Shown here: positions 1 to 5,150 of the stretch, piece by piece | Layout of the letters: each line of letters opens with the position of its first letter | Numbering within the stretch: the first letter of the stretch is position 1 | Assembly: GCA_017939945.1 (NCBI GenBank) | Contig: JAGAZS010000329.1 | Span: 1-6,253 of the forward strand | Length of the DNA stretch: 6,253 nt | Source of the DNA: Schwartzia sp. (in: firmicutes) | GTDB taxonomy: Bacteria > Bacillota > Negativicutes > Selenomonadales > Selenomonadaceae | Reading direction: 5' to 3' | Position numbers and translations under genes: made by a program | The notes under the pieces: generated by a model | Databases searched by the model: none | The model's input: the letters and a program-made list of their open reading frames with translations, nothing else | Told to the model about the DNA's origin: nothing

Positions 1-34
1 GGCGCAGAAGCCGGAAGTCCTGAATTTGAAGTGA
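1..34 (+). CDS. rplM: 50S ribosomal protein L13, C-terminal end (partial)
   Basis: Only the last ten codons lie in the window. Read in the second frame (first full codon at position 2) they give AQKPEVLNLK followed by TGA at 32-34. That matches the usual L13 C-terminus, in which a short AQ-P-x-VL-x-L tail ends the protein. The gene sits 23 bases before rpsI, and rplM-rpsI is the standard order for these two ribosomal protein genes, so the neighbour supports the call. L13 is an early-assembling large-subunit protein that binds 23S rRNA. The frame-1 reading of the same bases also stays open to a TAG at 43-45, but it gives no recognisable protein. The call rests on ten residues plus context. Confidence 0.85.
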   Translation, partial: AQKPEVLNLK

Positions 35-57
35 GACTGGAATAGGAGGAACAATTT

Positions 58-450
58 ATGGCATTGGTCAATTACTACGGCACCGGCCGCAGGAAATCCT
101 CGGTTGCCAGAGTTCGTCTGGTTCCGGGTGCGGGTAAGGTTACGATTAACGGCCGCGATATGGAAGAGTATTTTGGTCTGAAGACGCTGGAACTTATCGT
201 TCGTCAGCCGTTGGTACTGACGGAGATGGTGGATAAGTACGACGTGCTGGCTAACGTTTCCGGCGGTGGCGCCTCTGGCCAGGCAGGCGCGATTCGTCAC
301 GGCATTTCCCGTGCACTGTTGGAGCTTGACGGCGAGTTTCGTCCGGCGTTGAAGAAAGCGGGTTTCCTGACTCGTGATTCGCGCGAGAAGGAGCGCCGCA
401 AATACGGTCTGAAGAAAGCGCGCAAGGCTTCGCAGTTCTCGAAGCGCTAA
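58..450 (+). CDS. rpsI: 30S ribosomal protein S9
   Basis: Small-subunit ribosomal protein that sits on the head of the 30S subunit; its C-terminal tail reaches the P-site tRNA. The product is 130 residues, the normal bacterial length. Visible family features are the N-terminal GTGRRKSSVARV segment (8-19), the S9 signature at 69-87 with its GGG-x2-GQ-x2-A core and following RHGISRAL, and the very basic C-terminus ending in Ser-Lys-Arg, whose terminal Arg is the near-universal tRNA-contacting residue. The ATG at 58 follows a strong AGGAGG at 44-49 with 8 bases of spacing, so the start is secure. It is the second gene of the rplM-rpsI pair and is followed 14 bases later by a terminator hairpin. 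No promoter lies in the window; transcription enters from upstream of rplM. Confidence 0.98.
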   Translation: MALVNYYGTGRRKSSVARVRLVPGAGKVTINGRDMEEYFGLKTLELIVRQPLVLTEMVDKYDVLANVSGGGASGQAGAIRHGISRALLELDGEFRPALKKAGFLTRDSREKERRKYGLKKARKASQFSKR

Positions 451-464
451 GTTATTGTGCGATT

Positions 465-498
465 ATCCCTCGGTGGTTACGCCGGGGGATTATTTTTT
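465..498 (+). terminator. Intrinsic terminator of the rplM-rpsI operon
   Basis: A 9-bp GC-rich stem pairs ATCCCTCGG (465-473) with CCGGGGGAT (482-490). One pair is a U-G wobble (470 with 485). The loop is 8 bases (474-481), and the stem is followed by TATTTTTT (491-498), a good U-tract. It starts 14 bases after the rpsI stop codon. Its right edge is only four bases before the ribosome binding site of the next gene, so any read-through transcript would carry the hairpin just ahead of that site. Confidence 0.87.
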
Positions 499-501
499 AA
501 C

Positions 502-507
502 GAGGTG
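502..507 (+). promoter_or_regulatory. Ribosome binding site fixing the U32 gene start
   Basis: GAGGTG lies 10 bases before the ATG at 518. The reading frame is open further upstream to a TTG at 455, but that extension would translate straight through the terminator hairpin and has no ribosome binding site of its own. The U32 domain homology begins a few residues after the ATG, so the ATG at 518 is the better start. Confidence 0.75.
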
Positions 508-517
508 TATATATCTC

Positions 518-2434
518 ATGATTCTGGAACGTTCGTCTGTTGAGCTTCTCGCTCCGGCGGGAAATTGGGATACACTGGAGGCAGCCGTCAAAGCGGGCGC
601 GGACGCCGTTTATCTCGGCGGCAAGCATTTCAATATGCGTCTGCATCGGAAGGACATGAACTTTGACGACGAGGCGCTGGCTCGTGCCGTTTCCTTTGCA
701 CACGCGCACGGCGTGAGGCTTTATGTCACAATCAACAACCTGATCTACGAAAACGAACTTGGGGATTTGGAGGAGTTCCTTCGGTATCTCGGAACCATCG
801 GTCCGGACGCAATTCTCGTGCAGGATCTTGCCGTGATTCGGCTCGTCCGCAAGCTCAATCTTAAAATCCCGATGCACGCTTCCGTCATGATGAATATCCA
901 TAACGAGCCCTCGATGAATCTACTGAAGAAGTGCGGGATCACGCGGATCGTCGCGAGCCGCGAACTGTCCCTGGACGAGCTTTCGCTGCTGAGAGAACGG
1001 ACCGGCCTCGAAATCGAATATTTCATGCACGGCGATATGTGTTTCGCGGAGAGCGGGCAGTGCATTCATTCCGGCGTGCTCTTCGGCAAAAGCAGCAATC
1101 GGGGCCTCTGTTTGAAGCCCTGCCGTTGGCCCTATCGCCTAATCGACGAGGAAACGGGCGAAATACTGGACGAAAATGGGAGAGGCGCTTACAAGCTCGC
1201 GATAAAGGATATGTGCATGTACCGTCATATCCCAGAGCTCATTCAGTCGGGCGTGTTCTCGTTTAAGATTGAGGGGCGCATGCGTCCTGCGGATTTTGTG
1301 TTCCGTATCGTCAGTCTCTATCGAAAGGCCATTGACGCCTATCTGGCCGACCCGACTGGGTATCGGATCGACGAAGGCGACTGGCAGACGCTTTACAATG
1401 GCCGCGTTCGAGATTTCAGCACCTGTTCAGCTCTCGGCAAGGTCACGGCGGAGGATATCGGCTGGGACGGCTCTCGGGAGCCCCGCTTTTTCAGTCATGC
1501 AGTCGAGGAGGCGGCGATGCCATTTTCCAATCAAAATGACGTCGATAAGTGCAGAGCGGAAGGAGCGCCTCGTTTATCCGTTCGCGCTGCGGATAAGGAA
1601 AGTGCGGTTGCCGCCATTGAGAACGGCGCCGACACCGTCTGCATCGGGGGCGACGTTTTCCGACCGCGTCGGCCCTGGACGCTCGAAGCGATCGGAAACG
1701 TCGTCGATTACGCGCACGCGCATGGAAAGTTGGCCGTCGTCGCGACGCCCAGGACCGCCATGCGTAGGGAATGCGGGGAACTGGAGCAGTTCCTGAAGGC
1801 TTTGGAGCAGATTCGCCCGGACGCTGTCTGCGTCGGCAATTTGGGTACACTGGAAATGGCGCACACAATGACCTCGCTACCGATACAGGCGGATTTCTCG
1901 ATGAATATCTGCAATCACGCATCGTTGGAATTCCTGAAGGCGTACGGAGTCAAAATAGCAACTGCGTCTTTTGAACTTCCGCCGGCGGAGCTTCAGGCGA
2001 TGCTGCAACACGCTGCGATTCCGGTGGAAGTCGTGATACACGGCGCATACGCATCCATGCTTTGCGATCATAACATTCCGGCCTTTAGCCTGTCTCCTAA
2101 TCCCTTTGCCGACACTGCGTTTTCTGATCATCGGTACGCGCTTCTGGACGAGGCGGGGGAGCGTCATTCGATTCGTATCGACCAATACGGACGCAATCAT
2201 ATTTTGTTCGCAAAGGATCTTTGCTTGTATCCGTACATTGGAGCGTTGAACGGAGTCAACTCATACCGTATCGAAGGGCAGGATTACACGCCGCAGTGGG
2301 TCGGGCGGCTCGTTGCTTTTTATCGGAAAGCGCTGGACGCCACATCCATGGGTGCGTCCGGAATGCTAACGATAGACGAAATCGCATCGGACGGTCCAAG
2401 AAAGCCTGGTATAGGCGCGTTTCGTTTTTACTAG
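518..2434 (+). CDS. U32 family protein with two tandem U32 domains (peptidase U32 / RNA or cofactor hydroxylase type)
   Basis: The product is 638 residues. Copy 1 (about 8-330) opens with VELLAPAGNWDTLEAA and carries the U32 signature EYFMHGDMC...SGQC (167-182). It also has the second cysteine pair NRGLCLKPCRWPY (195-206) and a KIEGRMRP box (250-257). Cys175, Cys182, Cys198 and Cys202 match the four [4Fe-4S] ligands of the family. Copy 2 (about 352-610) repeats the same order: AHAHG at 61-65 and 399-403, HG at 171 and 508, KIEGR/RIEGQ at 250 and 584, YRKA at 268 and 602. It keeps at most one of the four cysteines (Cys516).

Characterised U32 proteins include RlhA (23S rRNA C2501 hydroxylation), TrhP (tRNA U34 hydroxylation) and UbiU/UbiV (anaerobic ubiquinone hydroxylation). 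The 'peptidase' name is historical, and RNA modification is my inference here. The exact subgroup is unresolved, so no symbol is given. The protein is probably cytosolic: no signal peptide or membrane segment is visible. The next gene follows after 22 bases. Confidence 0.88.
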   Translation: MILERSSVELLAPAGNWDTLEAAVKAGADAVYLGGKHFNMRLHRKDMNFDDEALARAVSFAHAHGVRLYVTINNLIYENELGDLEEFLRYLGTIGPDAILVQDLAVIRLVRKLNLKIPMHASVMMNIHNEPSMNLLKKCGITRIVASRELSLDELSLLRERTGLEIEYFMHGDMCFAESGQCIHSGVLFGKSSNRGLCLKPCRWPYRLIDEETGEILDENGRGAYKLAIKDMCMYRHIPELIQSGVFSFKIEGRMRPADFVFRIVSLYRKAIDAYLADPTGYRIDEGDWQTLYNGRVRDFSTCSALGKVTAEDIGWDGSREPRFFSHAVEEAAMPFSNQNDVDKCRAEGAPRLSVRAADKESAVAAIENGADTVCIGGDVFRPRRPWTLEAIGNVVDYAHAHGKLAVVATPRTAMRRECGELEQFLKALEQIRPDAVCVGNLGTLEMAHTMTSLPIQADFSMNICNHASLEFLKAYGVKIATASFELPPAELQAMLQHAAIPVEVVIHGAYASMLCDHNIPAFSLSPNPFADTAFSDHRYALLDEAGERHSIRIDQYGRNHILFAKDLCLYPYIGALNGVNSYRIEGQDYTPQWVGRLVAFYRKALDATSMGASGMLTIDEIASDGPRKPGIGAFRFY

Positions 2435-2440
2435 AAATCA

Positions 2441-2449
2441 GGGGGGGAG
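2441..2449 (+). promoter_or_regulatory. Ribosome binding site for the TTG-started aminotransferase
   Basis: A run of seven G (2441-2447) followed by AG gives a GGAG core at 2446-2449, seven bases before the TTG at 2457. No ATG lies between the preceding stop codon (2432-2434) and this site. The next in-frame ATG, at 2511, would remove 18 residues and has no comparable site before it. The TTG start is therefore preferred. Confidence 0.7.
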
Positions 2450-2456
2450 AAGCGTT

Positions 2457-3749
2457 TTGGAAAAATACATCGGTCCGCAGGAGATTATCGAGAAGAAGCG
2501 TCAGTATATCATGCCGTGTCTTTCGCACTTTTACGAAAAGCCGCCGGAGCTGGTGCGCGGCTCCATGCAATATCTGTTTGACCATACGGGGAAAAAATAT
2601 CTGGATTGCTTCGCCGGCGTTTCCGTTATTAACTGCGGCCATTGCAACCCGGAAATCACGGACAAGCTCTGTGAGCAAATTCAGACCTTGCAGCATGTTT
2701 GCAACATCTACCTGACAGAAAAATTCGTGCAGCTTGCGGAGCGGCTAGCTGCCATCACGCCAGGGGAGCTAAAAAAATCCTTCTTTTGTTCAACGGGTAC
2801 GGAGGCGAACGAAGGGGCGTTGCTCCTTGCCGCCATTTACACGGAAAGCAATGAATACCTCGCGTTACGTGGAGGACTTCACGGTCGGACAAAGTTAGCC
2901 ATGAACCTTACAGGTATCGGCATGTGGCGCACAGATCCTCACCCGGTTGGCGGCATTCATTTCGCGCCGAACCCCTATTGCTATCGCTGCCCGCTGGGAA
3001 AAAAATACCCGTCCTGCGACCTTGCCTGCGCCAACGCAGTTGAGGACATTATCAAAACGGCGACCTCCGGCCATCCGGCGGCCTTCATCGCCGAAACTGT
3101 GCAGGGGAACGCGGGAATCGTCGTTCCGCCGAAAGGTTATTTCAAACGGTTGAAGGAAATCCTTGTGGCTTACGGGGCTTTGCTAATTATCGACGAAGTG
3201 CAGACAGGCTTTGCCCGGACGGGCAAAATGTTTGCAATCGAGCATTATGGCATCATACCTGATATCATGTCAATGGCGAAAGCACTTGGGAACGGCGTTC
3301 CCATTAGCGCTTTTATCGCGACGTCGGAAATCGCCGACGTCTATACGAAACCCGGTGCGTCCACGCTGGGCGGCAATCCTGTTTCTTCGGCGGCAGGACT
3401 GGCCGTTCTCGACTACATCGAAAGCCATGATTTAATGAAAAACGCGGAGGATCGCGGTGAGCAGCTCATGAACGGGCTGAAAGAACTGGCGGCGCGCCAT
3501 GACGTCATTGGTGACGTGCGCGGACTTGGACTGATGGTGGGGGCTGAGTTTATCCATTCCGACGGCAGTCCATATCCGGAGCTTTTGGACGATGTATTGG
3601 AGAAGATGAAAGACAGGGGCTTCCTAATTGGAAAAAACGGCCTAAATCGTAACGTCATGGCTTTTCAGCCTCCGCTTGTCATCACAAGTCAGAACACAGA
3701 CGAGCTCTTGAACGCGCTGGAAGACGTGCTACAGGAAAAAGACGTATAA
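2457..3749 (+). CDS. Class III PLP-dependent aminotransferase (AGXT2/GABA-aminotransferase-like), substrate unknown
   Basis: The product is 430 residues, normal for fold-type I class III aminotransferases, which move an amino group from an omega-amino or alpha-amino donor to a keto acid using pyridoxal phosphate in the cytosol. Visible motifs are the N-terminal substrate-entry segment RGSMQYLFD...YLDCFAG (34-54), the phosphate-binding STGTEANE (112-119), LHGRT (141-145), AETVQG (212-217), the PLP-ring aspartate in DEVQTGF (Asp246), the Schiff-base lysine Lys275 in MAKALGNG, and Thr303 in STLGGNP.

The general pattern resembles the alanine-glyoxylate (AGXT2)-type branch more than ornithine or acetylornithine aminotransferases, but I cannot name the substrate. 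Two features stand out. Residues 175-191 carry Cys-x2-Cys-x8-Cys-x3-Cys. The position that often holds the carboxylate-binding Arg before the C-terminal QPPL motif is Ala402. The gene starts with TTG, 22 bases after the U32 gene, and is probably cotranscribed with it. No terminator is visible after it. Confidence 0.88.
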   Translation: MEKYIGPQEIIEKKRQYIMPCLSHFYEKPPELVRGSMQYLFDHTGKKYLDCFAGVSVINCGHCNPEITDKLCEQIQTLQHVCNIYLTEKFVQLAERLAAITPGELKKSFFCSTGTEANEGALLLAAIYTESNEYLALRGGLHGRTKLAMNLTGIGMWRTDPHPVGGIHFAPNPYCYRCPLGKKYPSCDLACANAVEDIIKTATSGHPAAFIAETVQGNAGIVVPPKGYFKRLKEILVAYGALLIIDEVQTGFARTGKMFAIEHYGIIPDIMSMAKALGNGVPISAFIATSEIADVYTKPGASTLGGNPVSSAAGLAVLDYIESHDLMKNAEDRGEQLMNGLKELAARHDVIGDVRGLGLMVGAEFIHSDGSPYPELLDDVLEKMKDRGFLIGKNGLNRNVMAFQPPLVITSQNTDELLNALEDVLQEKDV

Positions 3750-3782
3750 AACACGGAAAACACGGCTGTCGATGGTTTAATT

Positions 3783-3811
3783 TTGATTTTATCAAGGCGC
3801 TGTGATATAAT
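3783..3811 (+). promoter_or_regulatory. Sigma-70-type extended -10 promoter for yebC
   Basis: TTGATT (3783-3788) is spaced by exactly 17 bases from a perfect TATAAT (3806-3811). A TG at 3803-3804 one base before the hexamer gives an extended -10. Transcription should begin near 3818, leaving an untranslated leader of about 38 bases before the ATG at 3856. A short inverted repeat TTGAT-TTT-ATCAA (3783-3795) covers the -35 hexamer and may be a binding site or may be chance. The aminotransferase gene ends 33 bases upstream with no terminator between, so some read-through into yebC is possible. Confidence 0.85.
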
Positions 3812-3855
3812 AATTTGGCATTCATACGACAGACAAATGAAGGAGAGTTTTATTT

Positions 3856-4584
3856 ATGTCAGGACATTCCAAATGGGCGAATATTAAGCGGAAAAAAGGC
3901 GCGAACGACGCGATTCGCGGAAAAATCACAACAAAAATCGGTCGTGAAATCACGATTGCCGTGCAGATGGGCGGCGCCGATCCTACTGGCAATATGCGCC
4001 TGAAGCTCGCTCTTTCGAAAGCGAAAGCAAACAACATTCCGAAGGAAAACATACAGCGCGCAATTCAGAAAGGCTTGGGCGCTTCCGAAGGTGCGGGCTA
4101 CGAAGAGTTCACCTATGAAGGATATGGCCCCGGCGGTGTTGCCGTTATGCTGGACATCATGACCGACAACAGGAACCGCACGGCGGCCGATGTTCGTCAT
4201 TTGTTCTCAAAGCATGGCGGCAACCTCGGCGAGACTGGCTGTGTTGGCTGGATGTTCAAGCAGAAAGCTATTTTTGTTGTTGAGAAAGAGACATTCGCGG
4301 ATGAGGATGAGCTGATGGACATCGTGCTGGAAGCCGGCGCGGAGGATATGAAAGCAGAGGACGACGTCTTCGAGATTTCTGCCGCTCCGTCGGATTTCGA
4401 CGCGATTGAGAAAGCGCTAGGAGAAAAGGGGATCGAAACGGTCTCGGCAGAAGTCACGATGGTTCCCGACACGACGGTAAAGCTGGAAGGCAAAGACGCC
4501 GAAAAGATGATGGCTCTCGTCGACGCGCTGGAGGAACACGACGACGTGCAGAATATCTACGCGAATTATGAAATAGAGGAATAA
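3856..4584 (+). CDS. yebC: YebC/PmpR/TACO1 family regulatory or translation factor
   Basis: The product is 242 residues, typical for the family (about 235-250). It begins with the near-invariant MSGHSKWANIK (1-11), followed by the RGKITTKIGREI helix (21-32). Later come YEGYGPGG (87-94), TDNRNRTAADVR (103-114), FSKHGGNLGE (117-126) and the C-terminal LEEHDDVQNIYANY (225-238). These cover the three-domain YebC fold from end to end. The usual IKHRK at residues 10-14 reads IKRKK, a minor variation.

Family members have been described both as DNA-binding transcriptional regulators (PmpR, E. coli YebC) and as ribosome-associated factors (mitochondrial TACO1, bacterial YebC2) that help translate difficult stretches such as polyproline. 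Sequence alone does not decide between them here. The ATG at 3856 follows AAGGAG (3840-3845) at 10 bases. It has its own promoter and terminator and so appears monocistronic. In many bacteria yebC precedes ruvC; that linkage is absent here. Confidence 0.95.
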   Translation: MSGHSKWANIKRKKGANDAIRGKITTKIGREITIAVQMGGADPTGNMRLKLALSKAKANNIPKENIQRAIQKGLGASEGAGYEEFTYEGYGPGGVAVMLDIMTDNRNRTAADVRHLFSKHGGNLGETGCVGWMFKQKAIFVVEKETFADEDELMDIVLEAGAEDMKAEDDVFEISAAPSDFDAIEKALGEKGIETVSAEVTMVPDTTVKLEGKDAEKMMALVDALEEHDDVQNIYANYEIEE

Positions 4585-4592
4585 GGTGGGAT

Positions 4593-4631
4593 AAAATAGA
4601 TTGTGTGAAGTCGATTACACAATCTATTTTT
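4593..4631 (+). terminator. Intrinsic terminator after yebC, possibly bidirectional
   Basis: A perfect 14-bp stem pairs 4593-4606 (AAAATAGATTGTGT) with 4617-4630 (ACACAATCTATTTT) around a 10-base loop (4607-4616). The outer A-run pairs with the T-run, so the T-rich right edge (4627-4631) serves as U-tract on this strand and the A-rich left edge would serve the other strand. It begins 8 bases after the yebC stop codon. The stem is AT-rich, so it may be moderate in strength despite its perfect pairing. Confidence 0.85.
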
Positions 4632-4635
4632 ATAT

Positions 4636-4645
4636 GAAACGTTTC
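4636..4645. promoter_or_regulatory. Palindrome GAAACGTTTC upstream of trmL, possible operator
   Basis: A perfect 10-base palindrome with a central CG lies between the yebC terminator and the trmL ribosome binding site, 28 bases before the trmL start. An A-A-A-C-G-T-T-T core is of the type bound by LacI/GalR-family repressors; the E. coli PurR box has the same centre. I could not find a convincing -35/-10 pair around it. A palindrome this short can occur by chance, so this is a candidate only. Confidence 0.3.
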
Positions 4646-4662
4646 CTCTTCCTAAGATAAAC

Positions 4663-4669
4663 GAGGTGA
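4663..4669 (+). promoter_or_regulatory. Ribosome binding site fixing the TTG start of trmL
   Basis: GAGGTGA lies a few bases before TTG at 4674; the GAGGTG core (4663-4668) is five bases away. The TrmL family begins immediately with a hydrophobic strand and the PEIPGNTGN motif. Starting at this TTG gives exactly that N-terminus (MRIVLVEPEIPGNTGN), so the rare start codon is well supported. Confidence 0.75.
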
Positions 4670-4673
4670 CAGA

Positions 4674-5141
4674 TTGCGTATCGTTTTGGTTGAACCAGAA
4701 ATACCGGGAAATACAGGCAATATTGCCCGTTTGTGCGCGGGCACGGGCATGGAGCTACACTTAGTACGTCCGCTTGGTTTTTCAACGGACGACAAATATT
4801 TGAAACGCGCAGGGCTTGATTATTGGCATTTAGTGCAGGTCTTTTATCACGATTCGATTGACGAACTTATAGAGGCGCATGCCGGGACTCCGTTTTTCTT
4901 TTTTTCGACAAAGGCGGCGCAGCTTTATACGGAGGCCGCCTATGGGCCGGAAAGTTTTCTCGTCTTCGGAAAGGAAACGGCTGGACTACCGGAAGATTTG
5001 CTACGGGCGCATTGGGATACGACGGTGCGGATTCCTCTCCAGTCGGAGGCCCGTTCGCTGAATCTTTCAAACGCAGTGGCGGTGGCCGCATATGAGGCAC
5101 TGCGCCAGCTTTCTTTTCCCGGTTTGCAAACGGTGAGGTGA
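4674..5141 (+). CDS. trmL: tRNA (cytidine(34)-2'-O)-methyltransferase, SPOUT family
   Basis: Transfers a methyl group from S-adenosylmethionine to the 2'-oxygen of the wobble nucleotide (C34 or cmnm5U34) of tRNA-Leu isoacceptors in the cytosol. The product is 155 residues, close to E. coli TrmL (157), and is the minimal SPOUT domain without an added RNA-binding module. Visible SPOUT motifs are PEIPGNTGNIARLCAGTG (8-25, motif 1), VFGKETAGLP (97-106, motif 2) and IPLQSEARSLNLSNAVAVAAYE (120-141, motif 3). Motifs 2 and 3 form the trefoil knot that binds the cofactor. The LDYW segment (48-51) is also typical.

Translation starts at TTG with a good ribosome binding site. murB begins 9 bases after the stop codon, so the two are probably one transcript. 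Older annotation calls such proteins CspR or YibK. The related broad SpoU/TrmH enzymes are normally longer, which supports TrmL. Confidence 0.93.
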   Translation: MRIVLVEPEIPGNTGNIARLCAGTGMELHLVRPLGFSTDDKYLKRAGLDYWHLVQVFYHDSIDELIEAHAGTPFFFFSTKAAQLYTEAAYGPESFLVFGKETAGLPEDLLRAHWDTTVRIPLQSEARSLNLSNAVAVAAYEALRQLSFPGLQTVR

Positions 5142-5150
5142 AGGAGCCCG

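Noticed and set aside
455..517. N-terminal extension of the U32 gene from a TTG at 455
   Set aside because: It would translate the terminator hairpin and U-tract, lacks a ribosome binding site and adds 21 residues outside the family homology. The ATG at 518 has GAGGTG before it.
1491..1922. Long antisense open frames opposite the U32 gene (up to 143 codons)
   Set aside because: They lie wholly over a well-supported gene, encode arginine- and proline-rich sequence with no recognisable domain, and have no supporting start signals. They are shadows of biased codon use.
2221..2715. A 164-codon + strand open frame bridging the end of the U32 gene and the start of the aminotransferase
   Set aside because: It overlaps two genes with clear homology and its product resembles no family I recognise; it is out of frame with both.
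3751..3765. Direct repeat ACACGG-AAA-ACACGG after the aminotransferase
   Set aside because: Two 6-base copies in a short AT-rich spacer can arise by chance, and they form no hairpin or known binding site.
4615..4658. Possible trmL promoter using TTACAC or TTATAT with TAAGAT
   Set aside because: Matches to both hexamers are weak or wrongly spaced. The gene must be transcribed from somewhere, but no pair here is convincing enough to annotate.
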